DNA of 64,000 nucleotides from Actinobacteria bacterium HGW-Actinobacteria-4 (GTDB lineage: Bacteria > Actinomycetota > Actinomycetes > Actinomycetales > Demequinaceae), in the NCBI GenBank assembly GCA_002841315.1, contig PHEW01000006.1, positions 62,001 to 126,000 of the forward strand. The letters run 5' to 3'. Every line of letters begins with the position of its first letter. The first letter of the stretch is position 1. Below are positions 41,931-51,069 of the stretch, piece after piece. The notes below the pieces were generated by a model. That model was given only the letters and a program-made list of their open reading frames with translations. It made no database searches and was not told the DNA's origin. The position numbers and the translations under genes were made by a program.

Positions 41931-42554
41931 ATGGCATTGCTCACGGCTGAGGACGTCCTGAACAAGGCGTTCTCAAAGACGAAGTATCGTGAGGGCTTCG
42001 ACCAAGATGAGGTCGATGACTTCCTCGATGACATCGCTCACACCATCTCGTCACTGACGGCCGAGCGCGATGACCTCGCCGCACGCCTCCAAGCCGCACT
42101 TGCCGGCCAAGCGAGCCAACCCATGGCAGATCCGTTGGGCGGTCCCTATGGAGGACGCCCGGCGCCCGCGTCGGCCCCGCCAGCGCCAGCGACGCCTGCC
42201 GGCGGTCTTCTCGCGGCGGCTACCGACCCCAACCCCAGCCCCACAGGAATGCTCGCGATGGCTCAGAAGTTGCACGACGAGTACGTCACGGCAGCCGAGG
42301 CTGAGAAGGAACGCATCGTCAGCGCGGCTAAGGCTGAAGCGGACCGCATCCTCAACGCCGCGCAGACCGAGGCCCAGACGCGGATGGACGGATTGATCCG
42401 TGAGCGCGGCGAATTGGAGCGCAAGATCGACGATCTCCGCCGGTTCGAGCGAGACTACCGCGGCCGCCTCACGACGTACCTGGAGAACCTGCTAGGCGAC
42501 CTCGATCACGGCGCGGGCAAGGACCGTGCACCGGGCGATAATCGCGCGCCTTAG
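41931..42554 (+). CDS. divIVA: polar growth/division protein DivIVA (Wag31)
   Basis: The 207-residue coiled-coil protein starts with the membrane-binding N-domain (LTAEDVLNKAFSKTKYREGFDQDEVDDFLDDIA, residues 4-36). A Pro/Ala-rich linker (~65-105) and a second coiled coil (AEAEKERIVSAAKAEADRIL) follow, with the DDLRRFERDYRGRLTTYLE block near the end. In actinobacteria DivIVA marks poles and directs wall growth. It is preceded by CGAGGTGAAAG and a 127-bp region with its own putative promoter. Confidence 0.96.
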   Translation: MALLTAEDVLNKAFSKTKYREGFDQDEVDDFLDDIAHTISSLTAERDDLAARLQAALAGQASQPMADPLGGPYGGRPAPASAPPAPATPAGGLLAAATDPNPSPTGMLAMAQKLHDEYVTAAEAEKERIVSAAKAEADRILNAAQTEAQTRMDGLIRERGELERKIDDLRRFERDYRGRLTTYLENLLGDLDHGAGKDRAPGDNRAP

Positions 42555-42565
42555 CGGCATGCCCA

Positions 42566-42607
42566 CCGGGTTTTGAGCGTGGCGCGTTGCCAACAGCCCA
42601 AAACCGG
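42566..42607. terminator. inverted repeat downstream of divIVA
   Basis: CCGGGTTTTG (42566-42575) pairs with CAAAACCGG (42599-42607), leaving one bulged G. No T-run follows. The promoter of the next gene lies within its 3' half, so strong pairing and initiation overlap. Confidence 0.4.
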
Positions 42608-42615
42608 ACTATTCT
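42587..42615 (+). promoter_or_regulatory. promoter of the DksA/TraR-like gene
   Basis: TTGCCA (42587-42592) and TATTCT (42610-42615) are separated by 17 bases, giving a good sigma-70-type promoter ~46 bases before the start codon. It would also drive lspA and the pseudouridine synthase gene. Confidence 0.6.
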
Positions 42616-42661
42616 CGCTTGACTACTCAACGCGACCACCCCTGCGACACAAGGATGATGA

Positions 42662-43114
42662 ATGCCCAACACTGACGTCACGATCATCGTGGTAGACCCC
42701 GCTGACGTGAAGGCTGCTGACGCTAAGCGTGTTCCGTTGCGCGACGGCGAAGAACAGTGGAAGGTGTCCGAGTTGCGCGACGTCATCAAGACGCTGAACT
42801 CGGACGTTGAGCGCCTTGTCGCCGAGGTCCAGGCCACCGAGTCAGAGCTTGACGATCTGCTCCACACGTCCGAGGGCGCGGGTGACGACCAGGCCGATGC
42901 CGGTTCGACTGCGCTCGAGCGTGAACAAGAGATGTCGATCGTCAACAACACCCGTGACATGCTCGAACAGAGCGTGGACGCGCTGCGCCGTATCAAGGCT
43001 GGCAAGTTCGGCGAGTGCCAGGTGTGCGGCGAGGGCGTTGGCAAGGCACGTCTGCAGGCTTTCCCGCGTGCCACCTACTGCGTGACCTGCAAGCAGCGCG
43101 AGGAGCGGCGGTGA
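42662..43114 (+). CDS. DksA/TraR-family zinc-finger protein
   Basis: The 150-residue protein has a helical N-terminal half with an ELRDVIKTLNSDVERLVAEV segment and an ALRRIKAGKFGECQVCGEGVGKARLQAFPRATYCVTC C-terminus holding a CxxC-x17-CxxC zinc finger of DksA/TraR type. In actinobacteria such proteins are paired with divIVA/lspA and some bind RNA polymerase, but the acidic tip residues of true DksA cannot be judged by eye. The stop overlaps the lspA start (GTGA). Confidence 0.85.
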   Translation: MPNTDVTIIVVDPADVKAADAKRVPLRDGEEQWKVSELRDVIKTLNSDVERLVAEVQATESELDDLLHTSEGAGDDQADAGSTALEREQEMSIVNNTRDMLEQSVDALRRIKAGKFGECQVCGEGVGKARLQAFPRATYCVTCKQREERR

Positions 43115-43629
43115 CCTGGCGGCCAGCCTTCTGGCTGGTCGCACTCAGCGTTATCGCCATCGATCAGGCGACCAAGCAGTGGGCGCTCGCGGCTCTCAGT
43201 CCCGGTGAGGTCATCCCGGTGATCGGCGACTACCTCCAACTTCAACTCGTGTTCAACTCGGGTGCCGCGTTCTCACTGGGCACCGACTACACATGGGTAC
43301 TCACGATCGTCGCGGTGGTTGTCACTGCGGGCCTCGTCTACTATGCCCGCCGCGCCGCGTCGGTGCCCGTGGTGGTGCTCTTCGGCATTGGACTGGGCGG
43401 CGCGATCGGCAACCTCATCGACAGGCTGCTTCGCGAGCCGAGCTTTGGCGAGGGCCATGTGATCGACATGATCAAGTACGGAGACCTCTTCGTGGGCAAC
43501 ATCGCCGATATCGCCATTGTGGGTGCCGCGACGGTGGCGGTCCTGATGGGCCTTGCAGGCAAGCCGCTACTGCATCCGCCGGCGGTCGGTGAGGTTAGTT
43601 CCGAACCTGCGAAGGAATCGCAGGAGTGA
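43111..43629 (+). CDS. lspA: lipoprotein signal peptidase
   Basis: LspA cleaves the signal peptide of prolipoproteins after lipidation. The 172-residue protein has four TM helices, the N-terminal IDQATKQWA block, [10 protein letters not shown], and the catalytic aspartates Asp104 (GNLIDRLL) and Asp133 (GNIADIAIV). GTG 43111 overlaps the previous stop. At least four predicted lipoproteins in this window would be its substrates. The 3' end overlaps the pseudouridine synthase gene by 4 bases. Confidence 0.96.
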   Translation: MTWRPAFWLVALSVIAIDQATKQWALAALSPGEVIPVIGDYLQLQLVFNSGAAFSLGTDYTWVLTIVAVVVTAGLVYYARRAASVPVVVLFGIGLGGAIGNLIDRLLREPSFGEGHVIDMIKYGDLFVGNIADIAIVGAATVAVLMGLAGKPLLHPPAVGEVSSEPAKESQE

Positions 43630-44546
43630 GCGACACTCGCCACCTTCCCGTGCCGGATGCGCTGGTGGGGGAACGAGCAGATGCGGCACTGGCGCGCATG
43701 CTCGGCATGAGCCGTACCAAGGTGGCTGAGTTGCTCGCCGCAGGACATGTATCGGCAGCGGGCACTGTGCTGGGCAAGTCTGATCGCATCGGCGATGGCG
43801 TGATCTCAGTCGACATCCCAGATGAGCGCGAGCCGGGTCCCGAGCCCGCCATCCCCGGCGGACTCACCATTGCCTACGAAGACGACGACCTCCTTGTGGT
43901 GGACAAGCCCGTGGGCGTCGCAGCGCACGCTTCGCCCGGCTGGACCGGACCCACGGTGGTGGGCGCGCTGGCGGCAGGGGGCTACTCGCTGTCGCGATCC
44001 GGCCCAGCGGAACGCCAGGGCATCGTGCATCGGCTCGACGTCGGCACGTCGGGACTCATGGTGGTCGCCAAGTCCGATGCGGCCTACACGGCGCTCAAGC
44101 GAGGCTTCAAGGAACGCACCATCGACAAGATCTACCATGCCGTGGCCCAGGGTCACCTGGATCCGACCGAAGGCACCATCGACGCGCCCATCGGCCGTCA
44201 TCCGTCCTCCGACTTCAAGTTCGCTGTGACTGCCGAGGGCAGGCCTTCGGTGACTCACTACAAGGTGCTGGAGATGTTTCCCTCCGCGTCGCTGCTTGAG
44301 GTACACCTCGAGACGGGTCGAACTCATCAAATACGTGTCCACATGACCGCGATGCGGCACCCGCTCGTGGGCGACACGACGTATGGCTCTGACCCCACCA
44401 TTGCCAAGCGAGTGGGGCTGACGCGTCAGTGGCTTCACGCGATGGCGTTGTCATTCGACCACCCCACGCAGGGGCGGCGCCTCCACGTCGAGAGCACCTA
44501 CCCCGCTGACCTCGCTCATGCGCTCGCGGTGCTTCGCGCCCAGTAA
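43626..44546 (+). CDS. RluA/RluD-family pseudouridine synthase
   Basis: The 306-residue protein has an N-terminal S4-like RNA-binding domain ([27 protein letters not shown]) and the RluA catalytic domain with [13 protein letters not shown] (nucleophile Asp138), [14 protein letters not shown] and [12 protein letters not shown]. It probably modifies 23S rRNA uridines, as RluD does at helix 69. The lspA-rluD order is common in Gram-positives. The start overlaps the lspA stop (GTGA). Confidence 0.92.
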   Translation: MSDTRHLPVPDALVGERADAALARMLGMSRTKVAELLAAGHVSAAGTVLGKSDRIGDGVISVDIPDEREPGPEPAIPGGLTIAYEDDDLLVVDKPVGVAAHASPGWTGPTVVGALAAGGYSLSRSGPAERQGIVHRLDVGTSGLMVVAKSDAAYTALKRGFKERTIDKIYHAVAQGHLDPTEGTIDAPIGRHPSSDFKFAVTAEGRPSVTHYKVLEMFPSASLLEVHLETGRTHQIRVHMTAMRHPLVGDTTYGSDPTIAKRVGLTRQWLHAMALSFDHPTQGRRLHVESTYPADLAHALAVLRAQ

Positions 44547-44575
44547 GGATCCCACGGAGGAGGGTGTCAGATCAC

Positions 44576-45094
44576 ATGCAACGCCACCCGGCGGTACGAG
44601 TCGAAGCCGTCACTACCGCTTCCCAGTTCGAGGATTGCCTCGCGGTGCGTTTCGAGGTGTTCGTGCGCGAGCAGCAAGTGTCAGAGGACGGTGAACGCGA
44701 CGCACTTGATGATGATCCGCGGACGCTGCACTGTGTGGCCTACGACAGCGCAGGTACCGTTGTCGCAGCGGGGCGGCTGCTAGCGCCCCACACTGATACC
44801 GCGCATGGCCCCGCCACCGGTCACGGTGCAATGGATCCCGCCAACCCGCACATTGGCCGTGTGGCGGTCAAGCGTGAAGCGCGCGGAACTGGCGCGGGGC
44901 GCGCGATCATGAGTTTCCTTGAGCAAGCGGCGCTCGAACGCCATGGTGCCGGTGGCGCGGTGCGCGTTGAACTCAGCGCTCAAGACCAAGCGATGGCGTT
45001 CTACGAGCGCTTGGGCTACACGCCGTACGGCGAGGGCTACCTTGACGAGGGAATCTGGCACCACGACGCGTTCAAGGACGTGCCGCGAGCCTGA
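44576..45094 (+). CDS. GNAT family N-acetyltransferase
   Basis: The 172-residue protein has the GNAT acetyl-CoA motif A (IGRVAVKREARGTGAGRAIM) and motif B (VRVELSAQDQAMAFYERLGYTPYG), with N-terminal VRFEVFVREQQVSEDGERDALDDD as in the ElaA-type branch. The substrate is unknown. ATG 44576 is ~13 bases after GGAGGAG; an in-frame GTG at 44564 is also possible but lies directly on the Shine-Dalgarno. Confidence 0.85.
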   Translation: MQRHPAVRVEAVTTASQFEDCLAVRFEVFVREQQVSEDGERDALDDDPRTLHCVAYDSAGTVVAAGRLLAPHTDTAHGPATGHGAMDPANPHIGRVAVKREARGTGAGRAIMSFLEQAALERHGAGGAVRVELSAQDQAMAFYERLGYTPYGEGYLDEGIWHHDAFKDVPRA

Positions 45095-45175
45095 CGGGAC
45101 GGCCGCGGCGCGCGGCGCGATCCGAGCATCGGCGCTCACCGCGTTGCGTGCAGATCGACGGACGCCAGGCGCGCC

Positions 45176-45181
45176 TAGAAT
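45176..45181 (+). promoter_or_regulatory. -10 box, leaderless-type start of dnaE
   Basis: TAGAAT lies 7 bases before ATG 45189, so transcription would begin at or near the start codon. No canonical -35 is visible. Confidence 0.45.
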
Positions 45182-45188
45182 CGAGGGC

Positions 45189-48100
45189 ATGCCCGGCAGC
45201 GATTTTGTTCACCTCCACGTCCACACGGAGTACTCGATGCTGGACGGGGCTGCCCGCCTCACGGACTTGTTTGAGCACGCCAATGAATTGGGCCAAACCG
45301 CGATGGCCACCACAGATCACGGCTTCATCTTTGGCGCGTACGACTTCTGGGCAAAGGCCAAAGAGGCAGGCATCAAGCCGATTATCGGAGTCGAGGCGTA
45401 CCTCACTCCAGGGACGGCTCGCGCCGACCGCACGCGCGTCCTGTGGGGTGACCGGTCGCAAAAGAGCGATGATGTCTCCGCAGGTGGCGCCTACACCCAT
45501 GCCACGCTGTGGGCCAAAGACACCGCAGGCATGCACAACCTCTTCCGGATGTCTTCGCTTGCATCGCTCGAAGGTCAGTTTCACAAGCCCCGCATGGACC
45601 GCGAGCTTCTGCAGACATACGCGAAAGGGCTCATCGCGACCACCGGATGCCCGTCCGGCGAAGTTCAGACCCGCCTGCGCCTTGGTCAGTACGACGAAGC
45701 GCTGAAGGCGGCAGCCGAGTTCCAAGACATCTTTGGTCGCGAGAACTTCTACGTCGAGGTCATGGATCACGGCTTGGACCTTGAGAAGCGAGTCATCGAG
45801 GACCTGCTGCGGATTGCCGCGCAACTCAAGGCGCCACTGGTCGCCACCAATGACTCGCATTACACCCGGCACGGCGACGCACACGCGCACGAGGCGTTGC
45901 TGTGCGTGCAGTCGGGGTCGACCCTCAGCGAGCCCACCAGCGACGAAGGCGGCAAACGGTTCGCGTTCAATGGCGACAGCTACTACATCCGGTCATCAGA
46001 GGAGATGCGGCGGCTCTTCAAGGACCTCCCGGAGGCGTGCGACAACACCCTGCTGATCGCGGAGCAGTGTGACGTCCAATTCAACACCAAGGCGGACTAC
46101 ATGCCTCGGTACGAGGTACCCCCGGGCGAAGACGAGCACTCCTGGTTCGTGAAAGAAGTGCAGCGCGGGCTCGAGAAGCGCTACCCGGCAGGCATCCCGG
46201 CCAACGTTCAGGAACGCGCGAACTTCGAGATTGACGTCATCGCGGACAAGGGCTACCCGGGCTACTTCCTGGTGGTCGCCGACTTCGTCAAGTGGGCCAA
46301 AGACAACAAGATCCGGGTGGGGCCGGGCCGCGGCTCGGGCGCGGGTTCGATGGCTGCCTACGCGATGGACATCACCGACCTCGACCCCATCACGCACGGG
46401 CTCTACTTTGAGCGCTTCCTCAACCCTGAGCGTGAGTCCAAGCCTGACTTTGACATCGACTTTGACGAGCGCCGCCGCGGGGAAGTGATCCGGTACGTCA
46501 GCGACAAGTACGGCGAAGACAAGGTTGCGCAGATCGTCACGTACGGCACCATCAAGGCCAAGCAGGCACTCAAGGACGCGGCTCGCGTGCTTGGCAAGCC
46601 GTACTCGCTGGGTGAGCAACTGACCAAGGCGTATCCCGAGCCGCAGCAGGGCCGCGATCTGTCGTTGACCGGAGTGTTCGATCCGCAGGATCCGCGCTAC
46701 AACGAGGGCGGCGACTTCCGCACCCTCGTGGAGACCAACCCTGACGCTCAAGAGACCGTTGACCTGGCGAAGGGCTTGGAGAACCTCAAGCGCCAGTGGG
46801 GCGTGCACGCTGCGGGCGTGATCATGTCGAACGAGCCGCTCATCGACATCATCCCCATCATGCGACGCGAGCAGGACGGCGCGGTCATCACGCAGTTCGA
46901 CTACCCCACCTGCGAAGCGCTCGGGCTCGTCAAGATGGACTTCTTGGGGCTGCGCAACCTGACGATGCTCGACGACACGCTCGAGAACATCGTCCACAAC
47001 GGCAAAGAGCCGCTGGTGCTCGAAGACCTCGAACTTGCCGACGACGCCACCTTCGAGTTGCTGGGCCGCGGCGACACCCTTGGCGTGTTCCAGCTCGACG
47101 GCGTCGCGATGCGCGGGTTGCTGCGCCAGATGCGTCCCGATACCTTCGAGGACATCTCAGCGGTGCTCGCGCTGTACCGCCCAGGTCCCATGGGTGTGGG
47201 ATCACACACGGCGTATGCCGAGCGCAAGAACGGCCGCCAGCGGGTGGATCCCATCCACCCCGAACTCGAGGAACCCCTGCGCGAGGTGCTCGACGTCACC
47301 TACGGCCTGATTGTGTATCAAGAGCAGGTCCAGCGCGTGGCGCAAATCGTCGCCGGATACACCCTTGGTGCCGCAGACAACCTGCGCCGCGCGATGGGCA
47401 AGAAGAAGAAGGAAATCCTCGACAAGGAGTTCGAGCCCTTCAGCGCGGGCATGCGCGAGCGCGGCTACTCCGAGGTCGCCATCAAGGCGCTGTGGGACGT
47501 CTTGGTGCCCTTCGCCGACTACGCCTTTAACAAGGCTCACACGGCCTCGTACGGGGTCCTAAGTTTCTGGACGGCGTACCTCAAGGCCCATTACCCCACC
47601 GAGTTTATGGCGGCGCTGCTGACGTCCGTGGGCACCGACAAGGACAAGTCCGCGCTGTACCTGGCGGAGTGTCGCAGGATGGGCATCACGGTGCTGCCGC
47701 CGGACGTCAATGAGTCGATCGCAACATTCTCCGCGGCGGGAGAAGACATTCGGTTTGGCCTCACTGCCGTACGGAACGTGGGAGCCAACGTGGTGGCGGA
47801 GATCGTCAAGGCCCGCGAGACCAGGGGCGCGTTTACGTCGTTCCAGGACTTTCTCGACAAGGTATCGGCCACCGTGTGCAACAAGCGCACCATCGACTCG
47901 CTCATCAAGGCTGGTGCGTTTGACTCGATGGGCCACACCCGGCGCGCCCTCAACGCCGTGCACGAGCAGGCCATCGACTCCGTGGTGGGCGTGAAGCGCC
48001 AGGAGGCGACCGGCCAGTTCGATCTGTTCGGTGGGGATACCGCGCTCGCACTCGGGACCGGGATCAAGGTCGAGGTTCCCGCTCTCGACGAGTGGGACAA

Positions 48101-48731
48101 AAAGACGTTGCTCAATCTCGAGCGCGACATGCTGGGACTGTATGTCAGCGATCACCCGCTCTCGGGGCTCGACCACATCATCCGCGCCGAAGCCACTCAC
48201 CAGGTACTCACCGCAACCCCGGCATCGGGCCTGGGCGACAACGATCAGATCACCTTCGCTGGGCTGATTACTCGTGTGGACAGGCGTGTCGCGAAGTCGG
48301 GAAACGCCTACGCGATTGTCACTCTCGAGGACATGACCGGGGACACCGAGATCTCGTTCTTTGGCAAGAAGTATGAAGAGTACGCGCGCGAGCTTGCGGA
48401 CGATGCCGTGGTCGCCATCAAGGTTCGCGCCAGAGAACGCGGCGACGGTGGCTTGCAGTTCTCCGCGATCGAGGTTCGAGTCCCAAACCTCACGGTCAAG
48501 GACACGTCGCCCGTCGCCATTTCGCTGCCCGCATCACGAGTGACGCCGCCCGTCGTGGAGGAGGTCAAGAAGATCCTCGCGGCGCATCCGGGCACCATCG
48601 AGGTACGGATGGTTCTGACCGGTCCAGACGAACCTCTTACCATGCGCCTGGGAGACGAGTTCCGGGTGGAACGCTCAAGTGCACTGTACGGCGACCTCAA
48701 GGCGGCGTTCGGCCCCAGCTGCCTCGCGTAG
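45189..48731 (+). CDS. dnaE: DNA polymerase III subunit alpha
   Basis: DnaE1 is the replicative polymerase subunit. The 1180-residue protein has the N-terminal PHP domain (FVHLHVHTEYSMLDGAARL, TDHGFIFG), the catalytic palm with PDFDIDFDERRRGEV (near 417-431) and GPGRGSGAGSMAAY, FNKAHTASYGVLSFWTAYLKAHYP, the helix-hairpin-helix region and a C-terminal OB fold (ITFAGLITRVDRRVAKSGNAYAIVTLEDMTG). ATG 45189 is the family start and follows a TAGAAT box; longer upstream frames lack homology. In many actinobacteria the PHP domain proofreads; its metal-binding residues look intact at the N-terminus. Confidence 0.97.
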   Translation: MPGSDFVHLHVHTEYSMLDGAARLTDLFEHANELGQTAMATTDHGFIFGAYDFWAKAKEAGIKPIIGVEAYLTPGTARADRTRVLWGDRSQKSDDVSAGGAYTHATLWAKDTAGMHNLFRMSSLASLEGQFHKPRMDRELLQTYAKGLIATTGCPSGEVQTRLRLGQYDEALKAAAEFQDIFGRENFYVEVMDHGLDLEKRVIEDLLRIAAQLKAPLVATNDSHYTRHGDAHAHEALLCVQSGSTLSEPTSDEGGKRFAFNGDSYYIRSSEEMRRLFKDLPEACDNTLLIAEQCDVQFNTKADYMPRYEVPPGEDEHSWFVKEVQRGLEKRYPAGIPANVQERANFEIDVIADKGYPGYFLVVADFVKWAKDNKIRVGPGRGSGAGSMAAYAMDITDLDPITHGLYFERFLNPERESKPDFDIDFDERRRGEVIRYVSDKYGEDKVAQIVTYGTIKAKQALKDAARVLGKPYSLGEQLTKAYPEPQQGRDLSLTGVFDPQDPRYNEGGDFRTLVETNPDAQETVDLAKGLENLKRQWGVHAAGVIMSNEPLIDIIPIMRREQDGAVITQFDYPTCEALGLVKMDFLGLRNLTMLDDTLENIVHNGKEPLVLEDLELADDATFELLGRGDTLGVFQLDGVAMRGLLRQMRPDTFEDISAVLALYRPGPMGVGSHTAYAERKNGRQRVDPIHPELEEPLREVLDVTYGLIVYQEQVQRVAQIVAGYTLGAADNLRRAMGKKKKEILDKEFEPFSAGMRERGYSEVAIKALWDVLVPFADYAFNKAHTASYGVLSFWTAYLKAHYPTEFMAALLTSVGTDKDKSALYLAECRRMGITVLPPDVNESIATFSAAGEDIRFGLTAVRNVGANVVAEIVKARETRGAFTSFQDFLDKVSATVCNKRTIDSLIKAGAFDSMGHTRRALNAVHEQAIDSVVGVKRQEATGQFDLFGGDTALALGTGIKVEVPALDEWDKKTLLNLERDMLGLYVSDHPLSGLDHIIRAEATHQVLTATPASGLGDNDQITFAGLITRVDRRVAKSGNAYAIVTLEDMTGDTEISFFGKKYEEYARELADDAVVAIKVRARERGDGGLQFSAIEVRVPNLTVKDTSPVAISLPASRVTPPVVEEVKKILAAHPGTIEVRMVLTGPDEPLTMRLGDEFRVERSSALYGDLKAAFGPSCLA

Positions 48732-48740
48732 GGGGCCTTT
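48711..48740 (+). terminator. possible terminator of dnaE
   Basis: GGCCCC (48711-48716) and GGGGCC (48732-48737) can pair across the dnaE stop codon and are followed by TTTCC. The loop is 15 bases and the T-run short, so it is weak. Confidence 0.3.
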
Positions 48741-48773
48741 CCATGCGCGGGTGTAGCCGCTAGCCTGTGACGC

Positions 48774-49166
48774 ATGACCCCGGAGATGTGGCAACGCGCA
48801 GAGAGTTCCCTTGTAGCAGGACTGTTGGTGGTCGCGACGGTGCACCTTGACTTCGCATGGTGGTGGCTGTTCGCGCTGTTCCTCGCGTTCGACCTGTCCG
48901 CGATCGGTTACCTGCGCGGCCCCAGCCTGGGCGCGCTGATGTACAACGCGGTTCACAGTTACATGGCGCCCGCCGTGCTTTTCGGCGCGTTTGTGGTGAC
49001 CGAGGTGCGCTGGGTGGGCTTGCTTGCACTCGCGTGGGCCTTCCACGTCGCGGTTGATAGAGCGCTGGGCTATGGACTGAAGCATTCGGATGCCTTCCAG
49101 CACACCCATCTAGGGTGGTTGCCAGCGTCACGTCAGCAGCGATCGGCGGCGATCCCGCCGGAATAG
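48774..49166 (+). CDS. DUF4260 family membrane protein
   Basis: The 130-residue protein has three TM segments and the DUF4260 pattern QRAESSLVAGLL, DLSAIGYLRGPSLGALMYNAVHSY and HVAVDRALGYGLKHSDAFQHTHLG. The conserved His/Asp positions suggest a shared but unknown function. The ATG is preceded 7 bases upstream by TAGCCT (leaderless pattern) and has no Shine-Dalgarno. It may be horizontally mobile in bacteria, but base use here matches its neighbours. Confidence 0.85.
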   Translation: MTPEMWQRAESSLVAGLLVVATVHLDFAWWWLFALFLAFDLSAIGYLRGPSLGALMYNAVHSYMAPAVLFGAFVVTEVRWVGLLALAWAFHVAVDRALGYGLKHSDAFQHTHLGWLPASRQQRSAAIPPE

Positions 49167-49249
49167 CACCTGCAAGATTCCCCAAAGAGGGGGCTTGTGG
49201 TGTGAGGGTGGAGCGGTAGTGTAGGACTACTTCTAGGGGGAGTGTGGCG

Positions 49250-49894
49250 GTGAGTACGGACGTTGTTGTCGCGGTGGTAGCCGATCCATCGCTGCTTGCT
49301 GATCGCTATTCGCGCCTGAGCGAATCGGCACCCGAGCTGCGCATTGCCGCGGTCGTGCCGTCGGTGAGTGAGCTGGCACCCCTTGTCTCCACTGTTCGGG
49401 TCGCCTTGGTTGACCTGCGCTTGAGCGACGGTTCGGCCCCTGTCGACAACGTGGCAGCACTCGTGGCGGCAGGGGTGAGCGTGTTGGCCGTGAGTTCTGC
49501 TGAGGACCGCGGCATCATCCAGCAGGCCGCGCGCGCCGGGGCAGTGGGGTTGCTTCGCAAGACCGCTGAGCCTCACGAGATTGTGGATGCGATTCGGCGA
49601 GCCGCGCGCGGTGCCGAGTACGTCACTGCAGATTGGGCGGCCGCTATCGACGCGGATCCGCTTCTCGCCGATGTCCCGCTGACTGCCGAGCAAGAGGCAG
49701 TGCTGGGTGCGCTCGCATCGGGCGAACCTCCCCAATCCCTCGTCACGCGGTTGAGGGTGTCTTCTCAGTACATTCACGATCTTGTGGGCATTGTCCGTCA
49801 GCAACTCACCAACGCGGCGAACATCGTGGCTCCCACGAGTCAGCCGCCTGACTCGCTCAGCGGTGGGCCGTCATCAACAAGGGGAATATTGTGA
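49250..49894 (+). CDS. degenerate NarL/LuxR-type response regulator
   Basis: The ~214-residue protein has a receiver-like domain (VVVAVVADPSLL to LRKTAEPHEIVDAIRRAARG). It keeps the phospho-acceptor Asp (VALVDLRLSD), Ser (LAVSSAED) and Lys (LLRKTAEP) but has one acidic pocket residue instead of two. A C-terminal LTAEQEAVLGALASGEPPQSLVTRLRVSS resembles a LuxR HTH with an altered recognition helix. GTG 49250 is 7 bases after AGGGGGAG; GTG 49244 is too close. Its stop overlaps the sensor gene, making a likely signalling pair. Confidence 0.75.
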   Translation: MSTDVVVAVVADPSLLADRYSRLSESAPELRIAAVVPSVSELAPLVSTVRVALVDLRLSDGSAPVDNVAALVAAGVSVLAVSSAEDRGIIQQAARAGAVGLLRKTAEPHEIVDAIRRAARGAEYVTADWAAAIDADPLLADVPLTAEQEAVLGALASGEPPQSLVTRLRVSSQYIHDLVGIVRQQLTNAANIVAPTSQPPDSLSGGPSSTRGIL

Positions 49895-51069
49895 CCGGTC
49901 ACGTTGATCAGCTACACATGGCACGCGAGGGCATCCAGCGTGTGCTCTACATCGCCATCGGGTTCGCTGCGCTGATCTTCGGCGGTCTTCACGTGGAACT
50001 GATCACGAGTCAGTTGGGCGAACTCAACACCGTCTACGGGTACCTTGCCGTGTTTGTCAGCGTCGTGATGCCTACATCGCTTATCGTCGTCGCACGGTTT
50101 GCGCCGTCACGCTTCACACACGCCTATGCCAAGGCCACCGTGATTGCGTTCGCAACGGCCCACGCGGCGTGGCTCCTGTTCATGACCGTTGAGTTCACCG
50201 AACACGCTCCGTGGTTCCAGTCGATCAACGCCATTCCCGCGATTGTCGCTGCCGTCACGTGGCGACACCGGTGGGTGTGGTGGTACGCCTTCGCGCAACT
50301 GCCCTTGGTGGCGCTCACTGAGCACTACTCGACGGGCGGGGCGTGGAGGGATGCCGTGCTCAGTGGAGTGCTAGCGATGATGTTCTCCGGCATCGTCATC
50401 GGTGTGGGTCTAGCCTTGGTGGCCGCCGCTCAGACGCAAGACGAGGTGGCAGCGGAGGCCCGTGAACGCGCCGCTGTCGAGGCATCAGAGCGCACCCGCG
50501 AGCGCGAGCAGGCTCGCATCAATGGGGTGGTCCGGGACGAGGTGATGTCCGCGCTCGTGGTCGCCGGCCGCGAACCGTACAGCGCCCGGGTTGCCGCGCA
50601 TGCGGAAGCAGCGCTATCGCGCATCGCTTCATTGACGACCGACGATGAGGCGCAGGGGGAGTACAGCCCCGTGGGCGTCATCGCGGCGTTGCGTTCTGCG
50701 GTCGACGATGCCGGTGGTCGTGTCGAGTTCTGGCACACCAATGTGGCCCGCAAGGCCATTCCCGGCGAAGTGGTGGAGGCGCTGAGCGAGGCGCTCTCTG
50801 AGGCCGTCCGCAACAGTATTCGTCACGGTGGCGACGAGGATGGCTTGGTGTCGCGCCTGGTGCGCGTCACCATGATCGATGACGTGATTCAGGTGCGGGT
50901 CGAGGACTCCGGGCGCGGGTTCAATCCCAACGCTATTCCCGCCCGCAGGCTTGGGATTCGAGTGAGCATCCTGAAGAGAATGCAGTCACTCAATGGGGGC
51001 AGCGCCGTCATCGATTCACGACCCGGCCGGGGCACCGTCGTGACCCTGACATGGAAGAGGACGTCATGA
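49891..51069 (+). CDS. membrane sensor with GHKL ATPase domain but no phospho-acceptor histidine
   Basis: The 392-residue protein has about six N-terminal TM helices (15-185), a coiled linker (AAEARERAAVEASERTRERE), a DHp-like helix, and a C-terminal ATPase with N box EALSEAVRNSIRHG, G1 VEDSGRGFNPN and G2 GRGTVVTL. In the NarX/DesK type the acceptor sits in ELHD; here the aligned stretch reads VVRDEVMSALVVAG, so Arg215 replaces His. It may bind ATP but cannot autophosphorylate in the usual way. It overlaps the regulator upstream and the next gene downstream by 4 bases each. Confidence 0.78.
   Translation: MTGHVDQLHMAREGIQRVLYIAIGFAALIFGGLHVELITSQLGELNTVYGYLAVFVSVVMPTSLIVVARFAPSRFTHAYAKATVIAFATAHAAWLLFMTVEFTEHAPWFQSINAIPAIVAAVTWRHRWVWWYAFAQLPLVALTEHYSTGGAWRDAVLSGVLAMMFSGIVIGVGLALVAAAQTQDEVAAEARERAAVEASERTREREQARINGVVRDEVMSALVVAGREPYSARVAAHAEAALSRIASLTTDDEAQGEYSPVGVIAALRSAVDDAGGRVEFWHTNVARKAIPGEVVEALSEALSEAVRNSIRHGGDEDGLVSRLVRVTMIDDVIQVRVEDSGRGFNPNAIPARRLGIRVSILKRMQSLNGGSAVIDSRPGRGTVVTLTWKRTS

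Noticed and set aside
44919-45188. In-frame 90-codon upstream extension of dnaE
   Set aside because: It overlaps the GNAT gene, is Arg/Ser/Thr-rich, and the PHP domain of DnaE starts right after ATG 45189, which has its own -10 box.
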